Assembly (NCBI RefSeq): GCF_029975155.1
Contig: NZ_JARKPQ010000210.1
Coordinates: 1-64,000, forward strand
DNA from: Propionicimonas sp.
Lineage (GTDB): Bacteria > Actinomycetota > Actinomycetes > Propionibacteriales > Propionibacteriaceae
Direction: 5' to 3'
Length of the DNA stretch: 64,000 nt
Below the pieces are notes generated by a model. The model searched no databases. It saw only the letters and a list, made by a program, of their open reading frames with translations, and was not told where the DNA came from. Shown here piece after piece: positions 37,266-46,047 of this stretch. The stretch's first letter is position 1, and every line of letters begins with the position of its first letter. A program made the position numbers and the translations under genes.

Positions 37266-37655
37266 TCAGCGCAACTGCTGACCCTGCTGGGCGGCGATGC
37301 CGACCGACTGCCTGGTCGCGCCCGGCTCTCCCTCGGGGATCGGCTCCACGACGACGGCCGTGCCGTAGGCGCACACCTCGGAGTAGGCCTGGCCGATCTC
37401 GCCGGTGTCGAAGCGCATCGCGACGATGGCGTTCGCGCCGCGCCCGACCGCGTCCTGCCACATCCGCTGCATGACCTGCTGGCGGCTGTCGTAGACCAGG
37501 CGGGTGTACTCGTCGACCTCGCCCCCGCCGATCGCGCGGAAGCTGGCGACGATGTTCGCGCCGATGTTGGCCGCGCGCACCGTCATGCCCATGACCTCGC
37601 CGAGCACCGCCTCGATGCGGTAGCCGGGAACATCATTCGTGGTGACAATCAGCAT
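37266..37655 (-). CDS. YbjQ/DUF74-family protein
   Basis: A 129-residue cytoplasmic protein. The first 105 residues match the YbjQ (heavy-metal-binding-like, UPF0145) family: MLIVTTNDVPGYRIEAVLGE, GANIVASFRAIGGGEVDEYT and ANAIVAMRFDTGEI, with a following AYGTAVVVEPI. The family forms pentamers and its role is unsettled. The C-terminal 20 residues are Gln-rich and extra. ATG 37655 is preferred over one 42 bp upstream because MLIVTTND is the usual beginning. It sits 48 bp downstream of the DUF4203-like gene on the same strand, so co-transcription is possible. Confidence 0.85.
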   Translation of the reverse strand: MLIVTTNDVPGYRIEAVLGEVMGMTVRAANIGANIVASFRAIGGGEVDEYTRLVYDSRQQVMQRMWQDAVGRGANAIVAMRFDTGEIGQAYSEVCAYGTAVVVEPIPEGEPGATRQSVGIAAQQGQQLR

Positions 37656-37703
37656 GCGCCCATCGTAGGGACGGGCGCCCCCGGCAGGCGGCGTCACCGG
37701 CGA

Positions 37704-38345
37704 TCAGACGCGCTTGTACGCCTCGCGCAGTGTGTCCTCGGAGTTCTGCCGGAACTGGACCACCATGCCGGCCCCGGCCAGCACGACGAACGCGGCCGTC
37801 CATGCCGTGTTCGTGACCATGTCCGTCCGCCACCCGGCCTGGTCGAACCAGTCGAGTCGCTGACCGATCACCACCTGGAGGCCGTCGACGATCGCCCCGG
37901 CGCCGACCAGGGCGGTGATCACGACCAGCAGGAGCTTCGGCAGGTTCAGCGTCCAGCCGACCATCACGAGGCCGGCCGCGGCGATGAGCCCCATGCCGAA
38001 CGAGATCCAGTCCGGCAGATGCATGACCGTGGAGGCGAACTGACCGAGCCCCCAACCGATCGCCCCCATCGAGACCAGCACCCCGAAGGCGTAGAAGGCG
38101 AACGACAACCAGGCCAGCAGGAGCGCGCACGCGATGCTGACCGCCCACCACGGCACCCAGGTGATGAACGGTTCCTGCAGCCAGTTGGCCAGGATCACGT
38201 ACAGCACGCCGCCGCCGATGAGACCCACCAGCGCACCCCACAGTGCAAGGACCGCCCGGGCAGCCGTGTGGCCGATGAAACAGAAGACCAGGCCCAGGCC
38301 GACCTCGGCCACCCCCACCCAGACCGGATCCAACCCCTCGAACAT
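37704..38345 (-). CDS. DUF4203-like integral membrane protein
   Basis: A 213-residue protein with about seven helices and small-residue-rich transmembrane segments (GLGLVFCFIGHTAARAVLAL, AGAIVDGLQVVIG). The seven-helix layout and length fit the DUF4203 (TMEM198-like) family; I am not certain. The cytoplasmic tail is short (QFRQNSEDTLREAYKRV). It is divergent from the PPi-PEPCK gene (167 bp apart) and upstream of the YbjQ-like gene. Confidence 0.6.
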   Translation of the reverse strand: MFEGLDPVWVGVAEVGLGLVFCFIGHTAARAVLALWGALVGLIGGGVLYVILANWLQEPFITWVPWWAVSIACALLLAWLSFAFYAFGVLVSMGAIGWGLGQFASTVMHLPDWISFGMGLIAAAGLVMVGWTLNLPKLLLVVITALVGAGAIVDGLQVVIGQRLDWFDQAGWRTDMVTNTAWTAAFVVLAGAGMVVQFRQNSEDTLREAYKRV

Positions 38346-38512
38346 GGTGGGAGAGTACCCGCCGGTGACCGGAAAGCGCGGAAAATGTGCACAATCCGCG
38401 TTCCGGGACCACGCACGTCGAGCCTCTCGGTCGAGACCGTCCGGACGTCAATCCCGATCCCGCGAGCCAGAACCGGTTCGGACGGACCGCCGGGAGCGGC
38501 AAGAATGGACGC

Positions 38513-41500
38513 ATGGCCCGTATCGAACCCGCAGCCATCTGTCTCCGCCTCGCCCAGCTCGGCCTGCCCGTGCCGGCCGACGTGCAGGACTCGCTGACGG
38601 CGAAGCTGGTGGCGCCGATCCTCGCCCGGCAACGCGAACTGAGCCGACGGCTCGCCGACCGGCTGTGCGCGGCGGACGGCCGCATCCAGGCCTTCCTGGA
38701 CGACTACCTCGCCGACACCGGGGTGTACCCGAAGCTGCCGCGCCGCACCCTCGTGCTGGACGAGGCCGGCCTCGCCCGCGAGCTGTCGCTTCCCCACGGC
38801 TCGGACGAGTTCACCTCGCCGCTGCTGACTTCCTACCGGCTCGCCAACGGGGTGCTGCACAACCCGGCCAACGACCGCCGGACGACCGCGGGGGTGTTCC
38901 ACATCGCCGAGGGCGGGCTGCCGATCCCGGACGACAAGATCGCCGTCCCCAAGGCCGTGTTCGCCCGCCTTCTGGAGCTGGCGTTCCGGCCCCCCGCGCA
39001 GGACCTCGTGCTGCCCTACACCGCGGACGAGCCCACGCCGGCCGCCTGCTTCGTATCGCTGCAGCTGCGTCCGCTGGTCGCGCCGGCCGTGCCCGGGTGG
39101 GTGCGGGAGAAGCGCATGGAGACCCGGTTCATCGTGCCGGGCGGGCTGGTGGCCAACCTCGACTTCGTGGAGAGCATCTTCGGCAACGGCGGCGACCCGT
39201 ACCTGCCCGAGCACGACGCGTCGCTGGCCCCGGAGACGTGGACGGGGCACACCGGCGCGGTGATCCTCGCCCCGCACCTGACCGGGGTCACCAAGAGGGA
39301 GCTCGGCTTGCCACACATCAGTGAGGCCACCGACCGGCAGCGCCGCGACGGCATGTGCTGGGAGTCCGAGGACGAGCGGTACAACGGCGGCCAGGCGTTC
39401 AAGGTGTGCGCGCGGGACGAGCGCGGCGTGATCGTCACGGTGATCGCCGACAACTACTTCGGCTACTGCAAGAAGGAGGTGAAGACCCAGATCAGCTACT
39501 CGGCGAACCTCTTCGGCAACGCGGAGGAGGAGCACGCCGGTGGCGCCCTGGTCTTCCCCAGCTACAACCTCGGCCAGGAGTACACCGTCCCCGACGCCGG
39601 CCCGGACTACTCCCTCGCCGCCGTGCTGGAACGCGACCCCGACCGGTTCGCGCTGCAGCCCGAGGGCCACGCGCTCGACCTCGAGCAGCCGCACATCGTG
39701 CTGGTGCCCTGTGGCCCGACCTACTCGCTGCGCACCCTCACCGTCACCTGGCCCAACTCCGACGGCAGCGAGGGCCGGATCCGGCTGCGTGCGGACAAGA
39801 CCTACGTCAGCCCCGACGGCTACCGCGTCCAGATGGTGCAGCAGGTCGCCGACCGCACCCAGTGGAGCCTCGTCGGCACCTCGCCGACCGCGACCAGCTG
39901 CCACAAGCCGGCCACCGTCTCCGGCGGCGGCAAGTCGGAGATCTCCAAGGCGATCACCGACGCCTTCATCTTCGGCAACGCCTACACCCCCGACTTCGAC
40001 GCCGACATGGACGCGGTCGCCGCGATCCTCGGCCGGGACTTCTCCGGCCGGTTCCTCGACCCCGAGGAGCGTGGCCGGGACCAGCGACCCCTCCTCTCCG
40101 ACGACCGTTCGATCGGCAGCGTGATCAAGCTGCTCACGCCGTCGGCGACCGACTACACGGCCGAGTACAACGACTGGCTGGAGTCGATTCCGCAGCACGT
40201 CAAGGAACTGGTCTTCGTGGTGAAGCGCTTCTACCGTCCCGAGTGGGGCGGCGACTGGCGCAGCCACTTCACGGTGGGCATCATCAACGGCCGCCGCGGT
40301 GTCCAGCTGCGCCTGGACGGCGACAAGATCATGGTGAACATGCTGCGGGTCGGCTTCGGGACCGACGGCTCGTGGCGGTTGTTCGGGCTGCGGCACGACT
40401 TCAGTCCGGCGGTGAAGGTGCAGACCGAGGACGACATCACCGCGTCCGTCGTGATCGGCGGGCACATGCTGGGCCTCGATCCGGGCCGGTCGTACAAGCT
40501 GGTGGAGAACTGCGAGGAGTTGCTGTTCCAGCGCCCCGACGACGCCATCCACCGCGGCTACGACAAGCAGGCCGAGGCCGACATCGAGTCCCCGGACACG
40601 TTCCTGTCGAACTTCCAGCCGCTCACCCGCGCCGACGCGGTGGGGATGCGGGACGACGCCGTCGCCTTCAGCCAGTTCACCGAGCCGATGCAGAGGCTGA
40701 TCAGCGACTTCGCCGACGCCGAGCCGGGCTCGGTGCCCGACTACTTCGTGTCGTCTGCGAATCCGCGGCTGGTGGACGGGAAGCCGAGCAAGAACCCGCG
40801 GTACCTGCAGAAGCGTCCCGACCGCACCAACGCGAAGGCGACGGCCACGGCCGACCTCGCGTCCCACCTGGTGCGCCGGCTGCCCTCGCACGCGCCGCTG
40901 CCGCTGCCGGTGGACGTGGTGGCGGCGGGCCGCCGCAACAACCCTCCGGACGGTCCGGTCCCGCCGCTGTGCTCCTACAACCCACTGCACTACATGGAGC
41001 TGCCGGAACTGTTCGCGGAGTTCATCTCCTCGATGACCGGCAAGTCGCCCTCCACCACCGGCGCGGGCTCCGAGGGAGCGATGACCAAGGGCCCGTTCAA
41101 CGCGATGCCCGCGGTGCTGGACCTGAACGCCGCACTGCTCTCCTTCGCGCTGACCGGGGACGACGGCTGGGTGTCGTGCGCGGGCTATGTCGGCCCGCAC
41201 GTCCGGGTGGACCACGACATCTCGATGCTGGTGCCGGAGGTGTTCTCCCGGATGACGCCGGCCGAGCGGACGGCCGCGAACCTGATCGCCGAGGGCGCCC
41301 TGGAGCGGATCGAGGACTTCGAGCGGGACGGTGGGCGCGTGCTGGCCAGCCGGCTGGGCTACCGGATGACGCAGCAGTTCGCCCGCAAGTACTTCGGCCG
41401 GATCTTCCTGCACCCGCACGTCGTGTTCACTTCCGCGATGCTGCGGCCCGAGGAGCAGGACCCCGCGGTGTTCGCCGAGTCGGTGGCGACCATCGTGGCC

Positions 41501-41899
41501 ACTCACCAGCGGGTCGCGCAGGCGTACGTCGACGACGGCACGATCGAGCTGGCGATCCCGCCGCTGAAGGCGCTGCTGGAGATCATGGCGCACGGTGCGT
41601 CCGCCGAGGGCTGGACGCTGGAGTCGCCGGAGTTCCGGGCGCTGTTCTCGCGGGAGTCGATCCTCGCGTCCGACTGGTACGCCGCGCGGCTCGACGCCAA
41701 GCAGGCCGCCGCCGCCGGACGCGCGGACGCCGGACTGAAGGCGCTGGAGAAGTTCATCTCCACGCCGGGCAACGAGGAGCCGTCCGAGCGCCTCGACGTG
41801 CCCGGACGGATCGAGGCGGCCCAGGCCGAGTACGCCAAGTTCAGCAGCCCCGAGTACCGCGCCGGCATCATCGGGACGGTCGGCCGCCAACCCCTGTGA
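38513..41899 (+). CDS. Probable PPi-type phosphoenolpyruvate carboxykinase (PEP carboxytransphosphorylase)
   Basis: A 1128-residue (about 125 kDa) cytosolic protein. Size and the strongly conserved block NYFGYCKKEVKTQISYSANL (about residue 313), followed by FGNAEEEHAGGALVFPSYNL, match my memory of the PPi-PEPCK family from Propionibacterium and Entamoeba. Such enzymes interconvert oxaloacetate + PPi with PEP + Pi + CO2, replacing ATP/GTP-type PEPCK. Family assignment is from recall, not a search. ATG 38513 is chosen (MARIEPAAICLRLAQLG) over an upstream in-frame ATG at 38387. It lies upstream of NifJ in the same direction, which places two enzymes of the PEP-pyruvate-acetyl-CoA node together, but a 410-bp repeat array separates them. 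Confidence 0.68.
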   Translation: MARIEPAAICLRLAQLGLPVPADVQDSLTAKLVAPILARQRELSRRLADRLCAADGRIQAFLDDYLADTGVYPKLPRRTLVLDEAGLARELSLPHGSDEFTSPLLTSYRLANGVLHNPANDRRTTAGVFHIAEGGLPIPDDKIAVPKAVFARLLELAFRPPAQDLVLPYTADEPTPAACFVSLQLRPLVAPAVPGWVREKRMETRFIVPGGLVANLDFVESIFGNGGDPYLPEHDASLAPETWTGHTGAVILAPHLTGVTKRELGLPHISEATDRQRRDGMCWESEDERYNGGQAFKVCARDERGVIVTVIADNYFGYCKKEVKTQISYSANLFGNAEEEHAGGALVFPSYNLGQEYTVPDAGPDYSLAAVLERDPDRFALQPEGHALDLEQPHIVLVPCGPTYSLRTLTVTWPNSDGSEGRIRLRADKTYVSPDGYRVQMVQQVADRTQWSLVGTSPTATSCHKPATVSGGGKSEISKAITDAFIFGNAYTPDFDADMDAVAAILGRDFSGRFLDPEERGRDQRPLLSDDRSIGSVIKLLTPSATDYTAEYNDWLESIPQHVKELVFVVKRFYRPEWGGDWRSHFTVGIINGRRGVQLRLDGDKIMVNMLRVGFGTDGSWRLFGLRHDFSPAVKVQTEDDITASVVIGGHMLGLDPGRSYKLVENCEELLFQRPDDAIHRGYDKQAEADIESPDTFLSNFQPLTRADAVGMRDDAVAFSQFTEPMQRLISDFADAEPGSVPDYFVSSANPRLVDGKPSKNPRYLQKRPDRTNAKATATADLASHLVRRLPSHAPLPLPVDVVAAGRRNNPPDGPVPPLCSYNPLHYMELPELFAEFISSMTGKSPSTTGAGSEGAMTKGPFNAMPAVLDLNAALLSFALTGDDGWVSCAGYVGPHVRVDHDISMLVPEVFSRMTPAERTAANLIAEGALERIEDFERDGGRVLASRLGYRMTQQFARKYFGRIFLHPHVVFTSAMLRPEEQDPAVFAESVATIVATHQRVAQAYVDDGTIELAIPPLKALLEIMAHGASAEGWTLESPEFRALFSRESILASDWYAARLDAKQAAAAGRADAGLKALEKFISTPGNEEPSERLDVPGRIEAAQAEYAKFSSPEYRAGIIGTVGRQPL

Positions 41900-42309
41900 C
41901 CGGCGACAATGACGAGGTGAGCAGTCAGGCCAACCGTCATCCCGGCGAACGTCGGGATCCCCGCAGCCGACCTGAGGACGCTTCCGGGATCCCGGGTCAA
42001 GCCCGGGATGACGAGGGTCAAGCCCGGGATGACGAGGTGAGCAACCCGGCCAACCGTCATCCCGGCGAACGCCGGGATCCCCGCAGCCGACCTGAGGACG
42101 CTTCCGGGATCCCGGGTCAAGCCCGGGATGACGAGGGTCAGGCCCGGGATGACGAGGGTCAAGCCCGGGATGACGAGGGTCAGGCCCGGGATGACGAGGG
42201 TCAAGCCCGGGATGACGAGGGTCAGGCCCGGGATGACGAGGGTCAAGCGGCGAGGGACGCCATTCGTGACGCGCCGCTGGTGTCTCGCGCCGCTCCTCAG
42301 GGGCCGCTT
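41900..42309. repeat. 410-bp intergenic minisatellite: 2 x 120-bp units plus 21-bp tandem array
   Basis: Two 120-bp units begin at 41911 and 42031 (each starting GACGAGGTGAGCA) and differ at a few positions. Each carries a family C hairpin (GTCATCCCGGCGAAC...GGGATCCC). The second runs into six full 21-bp units at 42114-42239 (start GGGTCAAGCC or GGGTCAGGCC, end GGGATGACGA) that strictly alternate A and G at one position, plus a partial seventh. The last 50 bp hold a family B-like unit running into the NifJ start. Both strands are stop-free because 21 is a multiple of three. Confidence 0.85.
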
Positions 42310-45300
42310 GTGGGCAGCGCCCCTGACGCCACGAAGGGCTCGCCGACCCGCGCCGTCCTCGACGGCAACGAGGCCGCCGCCCGGGTGGCGCACGCGCTCT
42401 CCGAGGTGATCGCGATCTATCCGATCACGCCGTCCTCGCCGATGGGCGAGTCGGCGGACGCCTGGTCCGCGGCCGGCCGGCCGAACCTGTGGGGCGCGGT
42501 GCCCGAGGTGGTCGAGCTGCAGTCCGAGGCCGGGGCGGCCGGAACGCTGCACGGCGCACTGACGAAGGGCGTGCTGGGTACGACGTTCACCGCGTCCCAG
42601 GGCCTGCTGCTGATGCTGCCGAACATGTACAAGATCGCCGGCGAGCTGACGCCGGCGGTGATCCACGTCGCGGCCCGGACGATCGCCACCCACGCGCTGA
42701 GCATCTTCGGCGACCACTCCGATGTGATGGCTGCCCGGACCACCGGCTGGGCGATGCTGTGCGCGTCCAGCGTGCAGGAGGCGCACGACTTCGCCCTGGT
42801 CGCGCACGCCGCGACCCTGCGCACCCGGGTGCCGTTCGTGCACTTCTTCGACGGCTTCCGGACCAGCCACGAGGAGAACACCGTCGAACTGCTCGCGGAC
42901 GCCGACCTGCGCGCCCTGGTGCGGGAGGCCGACGTGCTCGCGCATCGCCTCCGCGGTCTCACCCCGGACGCACCGGTGGTCCGCGGTGTCGCCGAGAACC
43001 CCGACACCTTCTTCCAGGCCGCGGAGGCCGCCAATCCATTCCACTTCGCGGTGCCGGAGGTCGTCACCGAGGTCTTCGACGAACTCGCCGCCCGGACCGG
43101 CCGGCGGTACTCGCTGGTCGACTACACCGGCGCCCCGGATGCCGAGCGCGTCGCCGTGGTGATGGGCTCCGCCGCCGGCTGCCTGGCCGAGACCGTGGAA
43201 GAGCTTGTCCGCAGGGGCGAGAAGGTGGGCCTGCTCACCATCCGGCTGTTCCGCCCGTTCCCCGTGGAGGCGTTCCTCGCCGCGCTGCCCCCGGCCGTCC
43301 GCTCGATCGCCGTGCTCGACCGCACGAAGGAGGTCGGCGCCCCCGCCGAGCCCCTGCACGCCGACGTCCTGGTCGCGCTGGCGTCGCGACCGCACCTCGT
43401 CAGTCGTCATCGAGGTCCCGGCGTTCGCCGGGATGACACAGGGATGGTGCCACCTATGGTCATCGGCGGGCGTTACGGACTCTCGTCCAAGGAGTTCACG
43501 CCGCAGATGGCGAAGGCGGTCTTCGACGAGCTCGCGAAGGAGCACCCGAAGCCGCGGTTCACGGTCGGCATCGTCGACGACGTCACGAACCTCTCGCTCA
43601 CCCCGGACGCGACGTTCCGCGTCCCCGACGACCACCTGTCCGCGGTGTTCTACGGCCTGGGCTCGGACGGCACGGTGGGCGCGGCGAAGAACTCGGTGAA
43701 GATCATCGGCGACCGTCCGGACGCGCATGCGCAGGGCTACTTCGTCTACGACTCGCGCAAGTCCGGCGCGACCACGGTCTCGCACCTGCGGTTCGGGCGG
43801 ACGCCGATCCGGGCGACCTACCTGGTGGACGCCGCGGACTTCGTCGCCGTCCACCAGTTCGAGCTGCTGCGGTCGATGAAGACCGTCGACGTGGCCAAGC
43901 CCGGTGCCACGCTGCTGCTGAACTCGCCCTACGGCGAGGACACCTGGGACCACCTGCCGGTGGAGGTGCAGGCCGAGATCGCCGCCAAGCGGCTGCGCAC
44001 CTGGGTGATCGACGCGGAGGCGGTGGCGAAGGCCGCCGGCCTGGGGCGCCGGATCAACACCGTGATGCAGCCGTGCTTCTTCTACCTGTCCGGGGTGCTG
44101 CCCGCCGACGAGGCCATCGCCGCCATCAAGGCCGCCGTGGAACAGACCTACGGCCGTCGCGGCCGCACGGTGGTGGAGCGCAACTTCGCCGCGATCGACG
44201 CCGCTGTGGCGGCACTGCGGCCGCTGCCGGCGGGACTGCGTCCGTCCAGCCACGAGCACCGGCTGCCGCCCCTGCCCGAGGCCGCCGGCGACTTCGTCCG
44301 TCAGGTCACCGGGGCGATGCTGCACGGCCAGGGCGACCTGCTGCCGGTCAGCGCCCTGCCGGTGGACGGTGCCTGGCCGACGGGCACGTCGACCTGGGAG
44401 AAGCGCGGGCTGGCACAGGAGCTGCCGATCTGGGACCCGTCCCTGTGCATCGACTGCGGCAAGTGCGCTGTGGTCTGCCCGCACACGGCGATCCGGATCA
44501 AGCTGGCCGACCCGGCCGACCTGGACGCCGCGCCCGAGGGCTTCCTGCACAAGGAGTACAAGGACCGCGCGAACCCCGGCCGCCGGCTGATCGTCCAGGT
44601 CGCGCCGGACGACTGCACGGGTTGCGGCATCTGCTCCGACATCTGCCCGGCGCGCTCGAAGAGCGAGTTCAAGCACAAGTCGCTGGACATGCTGCCGGCG
44701 CGCGAGCACCGCGACCGCGAGCGGGCCAACTTCGACTTCTTCCTCGGCCTGCCCGAGATCGACCGGACGCAGGTGCGCCGCGACCAGGTGAAGGGCGTCG
44801 CCCAGCTGCAGCCGCTGTTCGAGTTCTCGCTGGCCTGCTCCGGCTGCGGCGAGACCCCCTACATCAAGACGCTGACCCAGCTGTTCGGCGACCGGATGAT
44901 CATCGCCAACGCGACCGGGTGCTCGTCCATCTTCGGCGGCAACCTGCCCACCACCCCGTACACCACCAACGCGGACGGCCGCGGCCCGGCCTGGTCGAAC
45001 TCTCTGTTCGAGGACAACGCCGAGTTCGGCCTCGGCATGCGGATCGCCTGGGAGCAGCAGCACGCCGAAGCCGTCCGCCTGCTGGGGGAACTGCGCAACG
45101 AGGTCGGCCCTGACCTGGCAGACGCGATCCTGACCGCCGACCAGAGCGACGAGGCCGGCCTCGCCGCCCAGCGGCAGAGGGTCGCCGAGCTGAAGCGGAC
45201 TCTCGCGCGTCACGCCGATGCCAGTTCTCGCGATTCCCGGCCACCACGTCATCCCGGCGAACGCCGGGATGACGTACACCCGAGTCGGGAGTCGGGGATC

Positions 45301-46047
45301 CCCGGTCGAGCCCGGGATGACGTGGTGGGGCTCTCCGAGGCTGCCGGACGCCTGCTCTCGCTGGCCGACGAGCTGGTGGAGAAGTCGGTCTGGATCGTCG
45401 GCGGCGACGGCTGGGCGTACGACATCGGCTACGGCGGACTCGACCACGTCCTGGGGTCGGGGCGGAACGTGAACATCCTCGTCCTCGACACGGAGGTGTA
45501 CTCGAACACCGGCGGGCAGGCGTCCAAGGCCAGTCCGCGCGGGGCGACCGCGAAGTTCGCCACCGCGGGCAAGGGCACCCAGAAGAAGGACCTCGGCATG
45601 CTCGCCCAGGCGTACGGCGACGTCTACGTGGCCCAGCTGGCGATCGGGGCGAACCAGCAACAGGCCGTCCGGGCGATGCTGGAGGCGCAGGCCTGGCCGG
45701 GACCGTCCCTGCTGATCGCCTACTCGACCTGCATCGCCCACGGCATCGACATGGCCACCTCGATGAGCCACCAGGCCGACGCCGTGGCCAGCGGGTACTG
45801 GCCGCTGTACCGCTTCCGTCCCGGAACGGACGGGCACCCGCTCCACCTGGACAGCAAGGCGCCCACGATCGGCGTGCAGGAGTTCATGATGAACGAGGCC
45901 CGGTTTGCGATGCTGGCGAGGGCGAATCCGAAACGCGCAGCGGAATTGGCAGAACTTGCCCAGGCAGATGTGGACGTTCGCTGGCACTATTACTCGCAAC
46001 TGGCCGGTGTCGAACGCACGCTGCCGGTGGTCAAGGAGGAACCATGA
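42310..46047 (+). CDS. nifJ: Pyruvate:ferredoxin (flavodoxin) oxidoreductase, single-chain
   Basis: A 1245-residue enzyme converting pyruvate + CoA to acetyl-CoA + CO2 and reducing ferredoxin or flavodoxin. Motifs: YPITPSSPMGE (about residue 38); gamma region GLGSDGTVGAAKNSVKII (about 450); clusters CIDCGKCAVVCP (about 713) and CTGCGICSDICP (about 768); beta-domain SCSGCGETPY-like site (about 843); TPP motif GDGWAYDIGYGG (about 1031) to NTGGQAS (about 1066). Canonical length is about 1170-1195; two in-frame repeat insertions (about 364-376 and 975-1005) add residues. GTG 42310, 6 bases after AGGGG, is a tentative start: the 5' end is repeat DNA, and DGNEAAARVAHALSEV marks the conserved beginning. 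It overlaps the next gene by 4 bp (ATGA). Confidence 0.9.
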   Translation: MGSAPDATKGSPTRAVLDGNEAAARVAHALSEVIAIYPITPSSPMGESADAWSAAGRPNLWGAVPEVVELQSEAGAAGTLHGALTKGVLGTTFTASQGLLLMLPNMYKIAGELTPAVIHVAARTIATHALSIFGDHSDVMAARTTGWAMLCASSVQEAHDFALVAHAATLRTRVPFVHFFDGFRTSHEENTVELLADADLRALVREADVLAHRLRGLTPDAPVVRGVAENPDTFFQAAEAANPFHFAVPEVVTEVFDELAARTGRRYSLVDYTGAPDAERVAVVMGSAAGCLAETVEELVRRGEKVGLLTIRLFRPFPVEAFLAALPPAVRSIAVLDRTKEVGAPAEPLHADVLVALASRPHLVSRHRGPGVRRDDTGMVPPMVIGGRYGLSSKEFTPQMAKAVFDELAKEHPKPRFTVGIVDDVTNLSLTPDATFRVPDDHLSAVFYGLGSDGTVGAAKNSVKIIGDRPDAHAQGYFVYDSRKSGATTVSHLRFGRTPIRATYLVDAADFVAVHQFELLRSMKTVDVAKPGATLLLNSPYGEDTWDHLPVEVQAEIAAKRLRTWVIDAEAVAKAAGLGRRINTVMQPCFFYLSGVLPADEAIAAIKAAVEQTYGRRGRTVVERNFAAIDAAVAALRPLPAGLRPSSHEHRLPPLPEAAGDFVRQVTGAMLHGQGDLLPVSALPVDGAWPTGTSTWEKRGLAQELPIWDPSLCIDCGKCAVVCPHTAIRIKLADPADLDAAPEGFLHKEYKDRANPGRRLIVQVAPDDCTGCGICSDICPARSKSEFKHKSLDMLPAREHRDRERANFDFFLGLPEIDRTQVRRDQVKGVAQLQPLFEFSLACSGCGETPYIKTLTQLFGDRMIIANATGCSSIFGGNLPTTPYTTNADGRGPAWSNSLFEDNAEFGLGMRIAWEQQHAEAVRLLGELRNEVGPDLADAILTADQSDEAGLAAQRQRVAELKRTLARHADASSRDSRPPRHPGERRDDVHPSRESGIPGRARDDVVGLSEAAGRLLSLADELVEKSVWIVGGDGWAYDIGYGGLDHVLGSGRNVNILVLDTEVYSNTGGQASKASPRGATAKFATAGKGTQKKDLGMLAQAYGDVYVAQLAIGANQQQAVRAMLEAQAWPGPSLLIAYSTCIAHGIDMATSMSHQADAVASGYWPLYRFRPGTDGHPLHLDSKAPTIGVQEFMMNEARFAMLARANPKRAAELAELAQADVDVRWHYYSQLAGVERTLPVVKEEP
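43407..43438. repeat. Family C repeat inserted in frame in nifJ (site 1)
   Basis: GTCATCGAGGTCCCGGCG then TTCGCCGGGATGAC, a family C hairpin, read in frame as SRHRGPGVRRDDTG between LVALASRPHLV and PPMVIGGRYG. The surrounding NifJ sequence is otherwise well conserved, so this is an insertion in the linker after the second alpha domain. Confidence 0.75.
45248..45326. repeat. Family C repeat inserted in frame in nifJ (site 2)
   Basis: A complete family C unit, from GTCATCCCGGCGAACGCC to GAGCCCGGGATGACG, read as RHPGERRDDVHPSRESGIPG and then RARDD. It lies between LKRTLARHADASS and GLSEAAGRLLSL, 25-30 residues before the TPP GDG motif, and keeps the frame open. Confidence 0.8.

Noticed and set aside
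38195-41890. 1231-residue minus-strand open frame opposite the PPi-PEPCK-like gene
   Set aside because: It is antisense, rich in Arg/Gln/Val low-complexity sequence, and overlaps a protein with clear family-like conservation.
42114-42245. CRISPR-like array
   Set aside because: The 21-bp units are directly adjacent with no unique spacers, and no cas gene is present; this is a tandem minisatellite.
42310-46047. Possible frameshift or pseudogene status of nifJ, because it is longer than usual
   Set aside because: The frame is open throughout and all cluster and TPP motifs are intact; the extra residues map to two repeat insertions.
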